A DNA stretch of 64,000 nt from NCBI GenBank assembly GCA_012838385.1, contig DUPL01000023.1, forward strand, positions 1 to 64,000. Direction: 5' to 3'. Made by a program: the position numbers and the translations under genes. Under the pieces are notes generated by a model that worked only from the letters and a program-made list of their open reading frames with translations, was not told where the DNA came from and ran no database searches. Below are positions 1 through 7,387 of the stretch, one piece after another (position 1 is the stretch's first letter; every line of letters begins with the position of its first letter). The stretch is from Clostridiaceae bacterium. Its GTDB lineage: Bacteria; Bacillota; Clostridia; UBA1212; DUPL01.

Positions 1-66
<66 letters not shown>

Positions 67-183
67 TATCTTCAAACTAAAAATTTGTTAGCTCTTTACG
101 TTTCCAGTTTAACTGGCTTGTTTAAAATTAACTCATAAGAATTAAACGAGTTACATGATACGCTGTTTAGTTTTCAATGTGCT

Positions 184-202
184 GCTGTCGTTGGACAGCT
201 CG
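184..202 (-). promoter_or_regulatory. start-proximal hairpin of the rRNA leader
   Basis: Three nt after the -10 box the minus strand reads CGAGCTGTC, then CAAC, then GACAGC: a 6-bp stem (GCTGTC/GACAGC) with a 4-nt loop at the presumed RNA 5' end. The same CGAGCTGTC and the same closing GACAGC occur at the same distance from the -10 box of the tRNA-Tyr/Thr promoter near 9994. The shared element suggests a common initiation or RNA-stability signal of stable-RNA operons; that role is inference. Confidence 0.6.
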
Positions 203-205
203 ATT

Positions 206-234
206 AGTATAGCAAACCTGAATTTGCTTGTCAA
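206..234 (-). promoter_or_regulatory. sigma-A promoter of the rRNA operon
   Basis: On the minus strand a perfect TTGACA (229-234) is followed by a 17-nt spacer and TATACT (206-211), a near-consensus housekeeping promoter. The sequence upstream of the -35 (235-262) is very A/T-rich, like an UP element. Transcription would start near 199, leaving a leader of about 130 nt before the 16S gene. The leader has further small inverted repeats (for example CCAGTT/AACTGG), as is usual for rRNA processing stems. Confidence 0.9.
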
Positions 235-264
235 GAGTATATTTTTAAATTAATTTTTACCAAA

Positions 265-870
265 TCATTTATGCATTGTTTCGTTGATAATGTCTCGAAG
301 GTGTAAAATGTCAAGTTCATATACTTTTTCAAGCTTTCTGTTGTATATCAAACTAGCAGGATGATATATAGGATAAACGACTGTATCTTTTATAATTCCT
401 TCAAAAATCCTACCGTGATTCTCGCCAATGCTCATGTTTTTCCCAAACAATGCCTTCAATGGCACATTGCCCATGGGAACAATAATTTTAGGTTTAACAA
501 TATCAACCTCTTCAAGCAAAAAGACTTTGGCAAGTTCGATCTCCTCCAGTTTCGCAGGTCTGTTCACAAAAGTGCCTGGCCTTTTACCTTCCTTGCTCAA
601 CCTGTACTTTATTGCATTTGTAATGTACACGTCTTCCCTCTCAATGTTGACGGACTCAAGAAACTTGGACAGTATCCTTCCAGCCTGTCCAACAAAGGGT
701 TTCTTTAACGCAACCTCATCCTTGCCCGGCGCCTCCCCAACCAGCATTACAACGCTGTTTATACTTCCGTCTCCAAAAACAAATTCCAGGTTGATACCGT
801 TGTTTATCCCGTCTATTGAAAGCATGTATTCTGCATATTTCTTGTTAAATTCATGTATCAAGTCCTTCAT
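265..870 (-). CDS. uracil-DNA glycosylase superfamily protein lacking cysteines
   Basis: A 201-residue protein of the family 4/5 uracil-DNA glycosylase fold. The substrate-pocket motif GEAPGKDE (about residue 45), the PFVGQAG segment and the HPAS histidine motif near the C-terminus are present. The usual [4Fe-4S] ligands are all absent: there is no cysteine in the whole protein, and the KCRP segment of the family is KYRL here. The start codon lies inside the end of the upstream glycosylase gene (20-nt overlap), so the two are probably translationally coupled. Base-excision repair of uracil or another damaged base is the likely job. It could instead be a structural paralogue with a different substrate. 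Family is fairly sure, activity less so. Confidence 0.8.
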   Translation of the reverse strand: MKDLIHEFNKKYAEYMLSIDGINNGINLEFVFGDGSINSVVMLVGEAPGKDEVALKKPFVGQAGRILSKFLESVNIEREDVYITNAIKYRLSKEGKRPGTFVNRPAKLEEIELAKVFLLEEVDIVKPKIIVPMGNVPLKALFGKNMSIGENHGRIFEGIIKDTVVYPIYHPASLIYNRKLEKVYELDILHLRDIINETMHK

Positions 871-1408
871 AAAGCCTTATCTTAACCTTTCTTAAATCTT
901 CCCACATTTCTATCTTTTTGCTTTCATCCCTGAGAAGCGCAGCCGGATGATAAGTTGCCAGAAACAGCGTCCCATTTTTGGTGTACCAGATACCTCTGGC
1001 TTTTGATACCTGAAAACTCTTGTCTATCATCGCTTTTGTTGCCACGTTGCCCAAGCACACAATAATCTTAGGTCTGATTAAAGCAAACTGTGCCCTTAAA
1101 TACGGAAGACACTTTTCACACTCATCCTCCGTAGGGGTTCTGTTGTTCTCAGGTCTGCACTTGACGATGTTTGCTATGTAATAATCATTTTCGGAAAATC
1201 CCAGGGATTCAAGGGCTAGATCCAACAATTCTCCCGCCCTGCCAACAAAAGGCAGACCTGTTTCGTCCTCCTTTTGTCCAGGACCTTCTCCAACAATCAT
1301 AACAGGAGCAGTTTTGCATCCCCTTCCAATTACCACATTAGTCCTGCCATATGCAAGTCCACAACGCCTGCATTCCCTACAATTACTTTCAAGCTGTTCC
1401 CAAGTCAT
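851..1408 (-). CDS. type-4 (Fe-S) uracil-DNA glycosylase
   Basis: A family 4 uracil-DNA glycosylase, which removes uracil from DNA to begin base-excision repair. Numbered from the ATG at 1408, it has C10, C13, C16, C84 (in KCRP), C97 and C100, supplying the four-cysteine [4Fe-4S] site. It also has the catalytic-pocket motif GEGPGQKE (about 40), PFVGRAG, and HPAA near the end. A longer reading to an ATG at 1459 exists but has no ribosome site and would sit on a TATAAT-like box. The chosen start puts the first cysteine about 10 residues in, as in relatives; the ribosome site there (AAGG) is weak. It overlaps the cysteine-free paralogue downstream by 20 nt. Confidence 0.9.
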   Translation of the reverse strand: MTWEQLESNCRECRRCGLAYGRTNVVIGRGCKTAPVMIVGEGPGQKEDETGLPFVGRAGELLDLALESLGFSENDYYIANIVKCRPENNRTPTEDECEKCLPYLRAQFALIRPKIIVCLGNVATKAMIDKSFQVSKARGIWYTKNGTLFLATYHPAALLRDESKKIEMWEDLRKVKIRLYEGLDT

Positions 1409-1503
1409 GTATTTCTTTGCCTTGCCGGCAAGTTCTCCTTTCATAAACTTATGTACCATTACATTATATCATGAATAAAGTAAGATTTCCTACACAAAAC
1501 CCT

Positions 1504-1995
1504 CTATTTCACATACTTTCTTGCACCCAGAATATGGATGCACCTGAACCTTTCAAAGAAATACGTGCTTAATCCCCTCATGAACGCATCTTGGGTATGA
1601 GTTGAAACGAATATATCATTTGAGGAAACACCTGTTACAAAAAGAGAGTGATAAAAACCATTGGCATGACCTAGCTGTATAACATCTCCAATCTGTATTT
1701 TGTCAAGTCCCACTTCCACCCCATATGGCCCTGTGCCCTTGTTGTCAACAAGGAAATTGTACAAATATATAACTCCACTCCAGGATGGAGTTCTGTCATT
1801 CAAATTGATATAGTACCAGCCAAAAGTCGGTTTGTAGTTCATTACTTGGCAGCCTGAAAGTATACATTGGGATACAAAGTTTGTGCAATCCCCTCCAAGT
1901 TTATCAAAGTTATAATATTTGGGATTTCGTTTGTACGCCCATTTCTTTGCATACTCAAAAGCTGAATTTCTATCGTATCCAATATCTACAAGCAT
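1504..1995 (-). CDS. putative amidase-domain protein (Amidase_6 type)
   Basis: About 163 residues matching the clostridial putative amidase domain (Amidase_6). The opening YDRNSAFEYAKKWA is followed by the catalytic segment GGDCTNFVSQC with a nucleophilic-type cysteine near residue 43, and a later HS pair in FYHSLFV is the likely histidine partner. There is no signal peptide or membrane segment, so it may act in the cytoplasm or forespore. The ATG at 1995 is preferred: AGGAG lies 7 nt upstream, whereas an in-frame GTG at 2013 sits on top of that site. The family is often linked to peptidoglycan or spore functions, but the substrate is unknown. Confidence 0.75.
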   Translation of the reverse strand: MLVDIGYDRNSAFEYAKKWAYKRNPKYYNFDKLGGDCTNFVSQCILSGCQVMNYKPTFGWYYINLNDRTPSWSGVIYLYNFLVDNKGTGPYGVEVGLDKIQIGDVIQLGHANGFYHSLFVTGVSSNDIFVSTHTQDAFMRGLSTYFFERFRCIHILGARKYVK

Positions 1996-2068
1996 AAAAA
2001 AACTCCTAAACACAGCTTTACATATATACTATGTTCAGGAGTCTTCAGGCTCTAATAGTTAATAAGTA

Positions 2069-2767
2069 TTATTCGATTACTTCTCCGTCAGTAGAAACAG
2101 TAACAACCTGCCATGGTATCATCTTACCGCTGTTCCTCAAAGCTTCAGTTACTGCGTATACAATTCCGCCACAGCAAGGAACTTCCATTCTGACAACCGT
2201 AACATTCTTGATATTGTTGTGCCTCAATATCTGAGTCAGCTTCTCAGAATAGTCCACCATGTCTAGTTTGGGACAACCTATAAGTGTGATTTTCCCCTTA
2301 ATGAACTTCTCATGAAAGTTGGCATATGCAAAAGCAGTACAGTCTGCAGCAATCAACAAACTAGCTCCGTTAAAATACGGTGCATTAACTGGTACCAGCT
2401 TTATTTGTACAGGCCACTGTCTCAGCTGTGACTTCATTTCAACTTCGACTTTTGGAGTTTCATCATTGGTTGGTTTAATAGCTCTTGCCATTGAGCCAGG
2501 ACAACCACAAGGCAGGTCTTCCTCTTTAGCCTTTTGGGCTGCCATAACAGCTTCTTCGTCAAAAGGAAGTGCTTCCCTTACCTCAAAAGAAATGGCTCCA
2601 GTTGGACAAACAGGCAGACAGTTACCAAGCCCATCGCAATAGTCATCCCTTATTAGTTTTGCCTTGTTGTCGATAAGTTGAATTGCACCTTCATGGCATG
2701 CATCCACGCAAAGTCCGCATCCGTTACATTTATCTTCATCAATCTTAATAATTTGTCTTTTTACCAT
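2069..2767 (-). CDS. 4Fe-4S dicluster ferredoxin-domain protein
   Basis: A 232-residue protein with a two-[4Fe-4S] ferredoxin module at the N-terminus: CNGCGLCVDAC (about residues 14-24) and CDGLGNCLPVCP (about 44-55). A C-terminal region of about 150 residues follows, with further cysteines (CGCPG near 86, a CP motif, and PCCGG near 205). Such proteins carry electrons for anaerobic redox enzymes; the C-terminal cysteines may bind another cofactor. The start at 2767 is chosen because AAAGGTG lies 6 nt upstream; an in-frame GTG nine bases earlier overlaps that site. It appears monocistronic, and no partner enzyme is adjacent. Confidence 0.85.
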   Translation of the reverse strand: MVKRQIIKIDEDKCNGCGLCVDACHEGAIQLIDNKAKLIRDDYCDGLGNCLPVCPTGAISFEVREALPFDEEAVMAAQKAKEEDLPCGCPGSMARAIKPTNDETPKVEVEMKSQLRQWPVQIKLVPVNAPYFNGASLLIAADCTAFAYANFHEKFIKGKITLIGCPKLDMVDYSEKLTQILRHNNIKNVTVVRMEVPCCGGIVYAVTEALRNSGKMIPWQVVTVSTDGEVIE

Positions 2768-2837
2768 AACTCTCACCTTTAATCACAAATTTTAAAGTTT
2801 TCCAACTTCATGGTTGAATTATACATGATAAAAAAAC

Positions 2838-2860
2838 AGAATTCCGTTGCAAATGCAACG
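2838..2860 (-). terminator. weak hairpin after the MBL hydrolase gene
   Basis: CGTTGC and GCAACG (2845-2860) form a 6-bp stem with an AAAT loop. On the minus strand a GAATTC-containing spacer and then a run of seven T follow (about 2830-2836). The spacer makes it a poor intrinsic terminator, but it is the only candidate downstream of the MBL gene. Confidence 0.35.
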
Positions 2861-2864
2861 TAAT

Positions 2865-3566
2865 TCAAATATTTATTATCATATTGTCATGAGCAACCAT
2901 AATTCCGTATTTCCCCATATCCTTTTCCAGCTCTTCATGGGATGCATGCAGGGTTCTTGCCATATGAGATATTATGAAATTCGAGCAAATCTTCCTGAAT
3001 GTTTTACTCATTTCTTTTATCATTGTCAGATTGTTGTGTTCAAAGATTCTGTAATCTCCTTCAATATTTCCAATTGTAGCATCAAACACCATCAAATCCA
3101 GATGTCCAAACTCAAGAAGCGCCTTGTACACATCGTATAAAATCCACGCACCATCAAGTCCATAGAAAAATCTCTTTCCTGAAACCTTGCTTTCCACTAC
3201 ATAATTTTTTGGGGATACCGCTGTTCCATGATTTGCAGGGTATGAATATATTACATGATTATCAGTCTCGAGTTTGGCAAATGCATCAATTTCATGGAAT
3301 CTTGCATTAGCAGACTCACCAAGCAGTCTATTAAGATTATCTTGATTAAAATGGTCAGCATGCTTGTGTGTGCAGATTACATCCTTTAGAAGGGCAAAAA
3401 GTTTGGGATGTTTAAAGGTTTCTGCAAACTCAAAAATGCATGGACCCGGGTCGATAAGTAGACAATCGTCGACAAGAACGCTTGAAAAACGCCTGAAATT
3501 GATGTCACCGCTTGGGTTGTTTATATCCCAATCTGCGGCACCTGTTCCTAAAAAATGAATTTTCAT
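2865..3566 (-). CDS. MBL-fold metallo-hydrolase
   Basis: A 233-residue metallo-beta-lactamase-fold hydrolase. The metal-binding signature THKHADH is at about residues 66-72; further conserved acids and histidines lie in FYGLDGAW (about 133), VFDATIGN (about 162) and SHMART (about 200). PANHGT near 112 resembles the PhnP/RNase Z-like branch that acts on phosphodiesters, but the substrate cannot be read from the sequence. Its start codon shares one base with the stop of the SDR gene upstream. It is the last gene of the tight run HAD / nucleosidase / SPL-like / SDR / MBL. Confidence 0.85.
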   Translation of the reverse strand: MKIHFLGTGAADWDINNPSGDINFRRFSSVLVDDCLLIDPGPCIFEFAETFKHPKLFALLKDVICTHKHADHFNQDNLNRLLGESANARFHEIDAFAKLETDNHVIYSYPANHGTAVSPKNYVVESKVSGKRFFYGLDGAWILYDVYKALLEFGHLDLMVFDATIGNIEGDYRIFEHNNLTMIKEMSKTFRKICSNFIISHMARTLHASHEELEKDMGKYGIMVAHDNMIINI

Positions 3567-4264
3567 TATTCTATTACCTTCCTTCTTTTAATTCTATTTA
3601 TTTGTGGTCTTAAAGTAATGTCATTAACAGCCAGATTGGATTCCATTTTAAGTACAAACTCAACGCAGTCCGCCACCTGCTGAGGTAAAATGTATGCACT
3701 TTCATCATCGTCGCATGTAAAGTCTGATTCATCATAAAAGTTTGTCATTGTCATGTCAGGATGTATAACAGTAACCTTTACTCCCTTTTTCCTGACCTCC
3801 TCGAACAAGCTTTCAGCAAACTTGCTTACACCCGCCTTGGTGGCCGCATATGCACAACCGTGAGGACTGGTTTTCTTTGCTGTTACAGAAGATATAAATA
3901 TGACAGTCCCTTTTGACTTTACGAGGTCCCTCAAAAGTCTATTGGTCAACAAAAGAGGCACTTCAAGATTAAGTCTGACCATTTCCTGTATGCCTTTTGC
4001 ATCCAACTGCTCGTGAGGTCCAAAAACTCCGATGCCTGCATTGTTTACAAGCAGATCCAAACCTTCTTCCTTCTTCCTTATCTCATCAACTACCTCAAAA
4101 AGACTTTTTGTATCAAGAATATCGCAAATAACAGGTATGAAATTTTCATCGTCAAAGGTAACAGTTCTTGAAATACCATATACTCGGTACCCCAGAGAGA
4201 GCAATCTTTTAACAATACTCTTTCCGATCCCTTTGGAACTTCCGGTAACAATCGCTCTTTTCAT
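3566..4264 (-). CDS. SDR-family oxidoreductase
   Basis: A classical short-chain dehydrogenase/reductase of 232 residues. It has the NAD(P)-binding TGSSKGIG (residues 7-14), the NNAGIG motif (about 90), the active-site serine in FISSV (about 134) and YAATK (about 148-152) holding the catalytic Tyr and Lys. The substrate is not predictable. Its ATG overlaps the stop codon of the SPL-like gene by 4 nt (4261-4264), typical of coupled translation, and its own end touches the MBL gene. Family assignment is firm; function is open. Confidence 0.88.
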   Translation of the reverse strand: MKRAIVTGSSKGIGKSIVKRLLSLGYRVYGISRTVTFDDENFIPVICDILDTKSLFEVVDEIRKKEEGLDLLVNNAGIGVFGPHEQLDAKGIQEMVRLNLEVPLLLTNRLLRDLVKSKGTVIFISSVTAKKTSPHGCAYAATKAGVSKFAESLFEEVRKKGVKVTVIHPDMTMTNFYDESDFTCDDDESAYILPQQVADCVEFVLKMESNLAVNDITLRPQINRIKRRKVIE

Positions 4265-5250
4265 AGAATATATATCTTCTCCTTGTCCACAAAATATTCA
4301 ATTATATCCATATGTATTTTCGTTGCTTCAGTTATCATTTTTTCAGGAAAAGTAACCACTCCATCCTCTTCAACACAATCCTTTGCATACACGATACTGT
4401 CGCTGATTTTGAACGCTTTTAGATACTGCTCCTTTGGCATTCTAAAAAAACCATATCCTATATCGTTTATTCTCTTTCCATCAATTTTTTCAAATACATG
4501 CTGAAAGAACTCTTCATAATCCTCATCTGCAAATATAGGGTCAAAACAAATTCTTACCTTAAAGCCCAAATCAAGCGCATGATTTACCGCCTTTATTCTC
4601 GCATCCAGATTTGGGGTAAATCTTTCATAAGAATCTATAATCTTTTGAGGTGTCAGCGTATATGCAAGAATCAGATTGTCTAGTGGCATGTACTTCGACA
4701 AAATTAATGTATTTGCACTTTTTGTCCTTATTTCAAAAGCAACATTTTCCGTCGCCTTTATATATTCATAAATATATTCAAGGTATGGAACTATGTTGTG
4801 GTGTGCAATCAAATCCGTTTCATAGGAAAGGGCAATCATGCTGCCACATTCCATCCTTGAGAATTCTTTAGCAAAATCCTCCACATTCACAAAACAGACA
4901 ATATTCGAAGAATTATACATTCCTTGCAGAAAACAATACTGACAGTCAAAAATACAGTTTACCATAAAAGTTGCATAATAGTAGCTTTGATGACCAAAAT
5001 TCTGACACATGGGAGAACCTTCGTAAATAAAGGTATCCTTTTTAACTGCAAGTATCAGCTGCGGAAATTTCTTTTGCAGTGAGAAACTCTGCCTTGTTCT
5101 GTTAAAAACATCCTTGTAATTATTAATTTTTACAATATCGCAATCAGAGTATTTTTTCAGTACCTTTCGGGTTATATCATACCCAAAAGCATCTTCCTCC
5201 ACGTATATTCTATGTACAGCCCGGCTACTTAAGTTTTTTAAGCAACTCAT
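4261..5250 (-). CDS. radical SAM protein, spore photoproduct lyase-like
   Basis: A radical-SAM enzyme resembling spore photoproduct lyase (SPL). Numbered from the ATG at 5250, the cluster motif is C99-IFD-C103-QY-C106, giving CxxxCxxC, followed by FLQG as in SPL. True SPL repairs the UV dimer of spore DNA and uses a cysteine (C141 of the B. subtilis enzyme) as hydrogen donor. By eye the corresponding stretch here is LSYETDL (141-147), with no cysteine, so a different reaction or donor is likely. A longer frame reaches 5304 but would overlap the nucleosidase by 80 nt; the 5250 start overlaps by 26 nt and has GGAAGAGAG upstream. The upstream nucleosidase could clear its 5'-deoxyadenosine by-product. 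Confidence 0.8.
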   Translation of the reverse strand: MSCLKNLSSRAVHRIYVEEDAFGYDITRKVLKKYSDCDIVKINNYKDVFNRTRQSFSLQKKFPQLILAVKKDTFIYEGSPMCQNFGHQSYYYATFMVNCIFDCQYCFLQGMYNSSNIVCFVNVEDFAKEFSRMECGSMIALSYETDLIAHHNIVPYLEYIYEYIKATENVAFEIRTKSANTLILSKYMPLDNLILAYTLTPQKIIDSYERFTPNLDARIKAVNHALDLGFKVRICFDPIFADEDYEEFFQHVFEKIDGKRINDIGYGFFRMPKEQYLKAFKISDSIVYAKDCVEEDGVVTFPEKMITEATKIHMDIIEYFVDKEKIYIL

Positions 5251-6046
5251 CAAACACTCTCTTCCTTTCAACTTTGGATGAACTTTTACTATCAAGAAAA
5301 CCACAAAGAATGCTTACAGTATCGTATCCTTTAATCTTAGCCTTCCTGACTCGAGGTCTTAATAAATCCATCATTCCTTTTGTAAACCTCATATTCGCCC
5401 TTATTCTATCAAGAATTGCATCTTCCTCAGCCATGTTAAGGCCTTGTGCCATGCACACGATGTCTCTTGACTGCTTAATTATATCTTCAATATTGGAAAG
5501 ATTTTTATCTATTAAGGATTTTAAGAACAAAACATCCTTTCTTTCATCATCCATGTAATCAGATACAATTTTAACAATAACAGTCTGATGAGGATACAGA
5601 AACTTGTAAGAAGCCTCCATTACTCCTGCAGATTCCATATCTACAAAAACACCCTCAGTGTTTTCTTTTCTATTTGTTATCACATTCGAAAAACAGGATA
5701 TGCATTCTTGCTCGTATCCTGTCACAAACAAATCGGGAAAGTACTCCCTGCCTGTATCCATATCTACAACCTTGTTTGCAAGTTTAAGTGTTCCGAGCGG
5801 TACGTCAAGATTGCTACTGCCGCAATAACCTACGTTAAGAAGAATATCCTTCTCGCACACTCCGTATTTGCCAAAAAGATAAGCAATACCCATGGCGCAT
5901 TTGACTTTCCCTACACCGCTAACAATCAGTATGACATCTTCGTTTCCAAACACTTGGAACTCTTTTGTATCCATATCCTTTTTCAGTTTGAATCCCTCTA
6001 TTATCGGAGATGCTTCAACAGAAAGAGCTGTGTGTATATAAATCAT
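5225..6046 (-). CDS. MTA/SAH nucleosidase-like phosphorylase-superfamily protein
   Basis: A 273-residue protein whose first 165 residues have the PNP/UDP-phosphorylase nucleosidase fold. E11 (VEAS), the glycine-rich SGVGKVKCAMG (43-53), E138 in DMES and D163 in VSD match the three catalytic acids of 5'-methylthioadenosine/S-adenosylhomocysteine nucleosidase. A C-terminal extension of about 100 charged, helical residues is not part of the standard enzyme. Members of this family also cleave 5'-deoxyadenosine, the by-product of radical-SAM enzymes. The gene overlaps the downstream radical-SAM SPL-like gene by 26 nt. A role in recycling that by-product is an inference from this arrangement. Confidence 0.75.
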   Translation of the reverse strand: MIYIHTALSVEASPIIEGFKLKKDMDTKEFQVFGNEDVILIVSGVGKVKCAMGIAYLFGKYGVCEKDILLNVGYCGSSNLDVPLGTLKLANKVVDMDTGREYFPDLFVTGYEQECISCFSNVITNRKENTEGVFVDMESAGVMEASYKFLYPHQTVIVKIVSDYMDDERKDVLFLKSLIDKNLSNIEDIIKQSRDIVCMAQGLNMAEEDAILDRIRANMRFTKGMMDLLRPRVRKAKIKGYDTVSILCGFLDSKSSSKVERKRVFDELLKKLK

Positions 6047-6057
6047 AAACGTCCCTT

Positions 6058-6726
6058 CTATGCTTTAAACAATTCAATGTAATATTCATAATCCCAAGCA
6101 GTCCAGTCCGCTATATCTGCGGTCATTTTGTTCTCCTCTTCGCTAAAGTGTCTATCATTTATACCTGCAACTCTAAAACCTGCATTCTTGGCAGTTCTAA
6201 CACAATTGGGATTGTCTTCAAATACAATTGTGTTCTCTACAGATTGTCCCAGCTTCTCTGCAGCAAGCAAATAGATATCAGGATGCCTTTTGCTGACTCC
6301 AATATCATCATTTGAAAGGACAAACTCAAAATATTCAAGAAGCCCAAGATGCTCAAGTGCGATTTTCGCAACCCTGCCATTGGTGGCTGTTGCAATACCA
6401 ATCCTTTTGCCTTGTGAAAGAACATGCTCCAAAAAATTAACCGCCTTGTGTTTTGGAGTAACCTCAGTTGTATAAAACTCTATAGCCACTCTATGTAATT
6501 CCTCTTTTATCGTATCCAAATCATGATCAAAACCATGGAGGTTTACATAATTCTTTACTCTTTCAAAAAAACTTCCAGGTTGCTCACTAAGCTTGATATT
6601 CTTGTTTGGTTCAAAGTTAAATGCTTTGGCAGCATACAAATCAGTATTACGCCAATAATACAATGAATCCAACAACGTTCCATCCATGTCAAAAACCAAT
6701 GCTTCTGCTTTAATACTCGTTTTCAT
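6058..6726 (-). CDS. HAD-family phosphatase
   Basis: A haloacid-dehalogenase hydrolase of 222 residues, subfamily IA. Motif I is FDMDGTLLDS (about 12-21) with the nucleophilic Asp, motif II is ATATNG (about 112), the Lys of motif III follows in SKRHPDIY, and motif IV is FEDNPN (about 170). The alpha-helical cap resembles beta-phosphoglucomutase and small sugar-phosphate phosphatases. The ATG at 6726 is preferred over that at 6732, because AAGGGG directly abuts the earlier codon. A good promoter lies just upstream, making this the probable first gene of a five-gene transcript ending in the MBL hydrolase. Confidence 0.85.
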   Translation of the reverse strand: MKTSIKAEALVFDMDGTLLDSLYYWRNTDLYAAKAFNFEPNKNIKLSEQPGSFFERVKNYVNLHGFDHDLDTIKEELHRVAIEFYTTEVTPKHKAVNFLEHVLSQGKRIGIATATNGRVAKIALEHLGLLEYFEFVLSNDDIGVSKRHPDIYLLAAEKLGQSVENTIVFEDNPNCVRTAKNAGFRVAGINDRHFSEEENKMTADIADWTAWDYEYYIELFKA

Positions 6727-6756
6727 AATCATCCCCTTGCCTTTTGTTACGAATAT

Positions 6757-6785
6757 AGTATAGCATTTTTGAAACTGCTAGACAA
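6757..6785 (-). promoter_or_regulatory. sigma-A promoter of the HAD-nucleosidase-SPL operon
   Basis: Minus strand TTGTCT (6780-6785), 17-nt spacer, TATACT (6757-6762). Position and spacing fit transcription of the HAD phosphatase and the closely packed genes after it. Confidence 0.65.
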
Positions 6786-6837
6786 ACTATTGAAATAAGC
6801 ATAATATAAATGGAAAAGAAATTGGAAGAGGTTATAC

Positions 6838-7026
6838 ATGCAAAAAATAATTGACAAACCCTTGTTTAAACTAAGTATTGCGATACTTCTCATTATACTT
6901 AGTGCTTATAAAATTACCCAAGGACTTCATTGGGATGAGACGCTGAGTATTGCAGTTGCAATTCTTGCCATTATGTTTTCACTGTTGGTTCAGGAGATAA
7001 TTAGCAACATACCGAACATTTTGTAA
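6838..7026 (+). CDS. small hydrophobic protein, unknown
   Basis: A 62-residue protein with two predicted membrane segments (about residues 11-27 and 36-53) separated by a short polar turn containing HWDE. The ribosome site GGAAGAGG is well placed 6 nt before the ATG, which supports translation. I do not recognise the family. The 350 nt that follow contain scraps of hydrophobic coding sequence in two frames (see 7072-7274), so this could be the surviving N-terminal part of a decayed membrane protein gene. Confidence 0.45.
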   Translation: MQKIIDKPLFKLSIAILLIILSAYKITQGLHWDETLSIAVAILAIMFSLLVQEIISNIPNIL

Positions 7027-7071
7027 GATGAAACTCATCAAGAGAACCTGATAATAAAAGCATTGTAGAGA

Positions 7072-7274
7072 TTGATTGTATATATCGCCTTTGCTATAGC
7101 AGAATACCTGCCAATATTGATTATTGATAGAAACCCTGTTTTATACGTCCAATTGGATTTGCACAGGAAGATGGTTTGCATCTTTTGGAATGATTTTGGC
7201 AATAACACTTGCGTCCAACCAGAGTGTAGCCATAAGTGGTCTTGCAGCCGTATTTCTGCCAACGCCCTCCTGAG
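7072..7274 (+). pseudogene. probable decayed membrane-protein gene fragment
   Basis: The frame from 7072 encodes a hydrophobic stretch (IVYIAFAIAEYLPILIID), then turns charged and unconvincing. From about 7158 another frame continues with ASFGMILAITLAS and SGLAAVFLPTPS before a stop near 7274. One frameshift would join them into a roughly 65-residue membrane segment. Neither piece has a ribosome site. The simplest reading is a remnant of a small transporter or membrane gene, perhaps once continuous with the 62-residue gene upstream. The stretch 7275-7387 shows only A/T-rich promoter-like sequence for the MATE gene. Confidence 0.35.
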
Positions 7275-7387
7275 TATATATACTTATTTATTAATTCGTA
7301 ATGATGTTTAAATATTTGTTTGATATAATTACTGTACTTGTGGATTGTCACAACGTTTTAGTTAAATTTTAGGAAAGTGGGCGTAAA

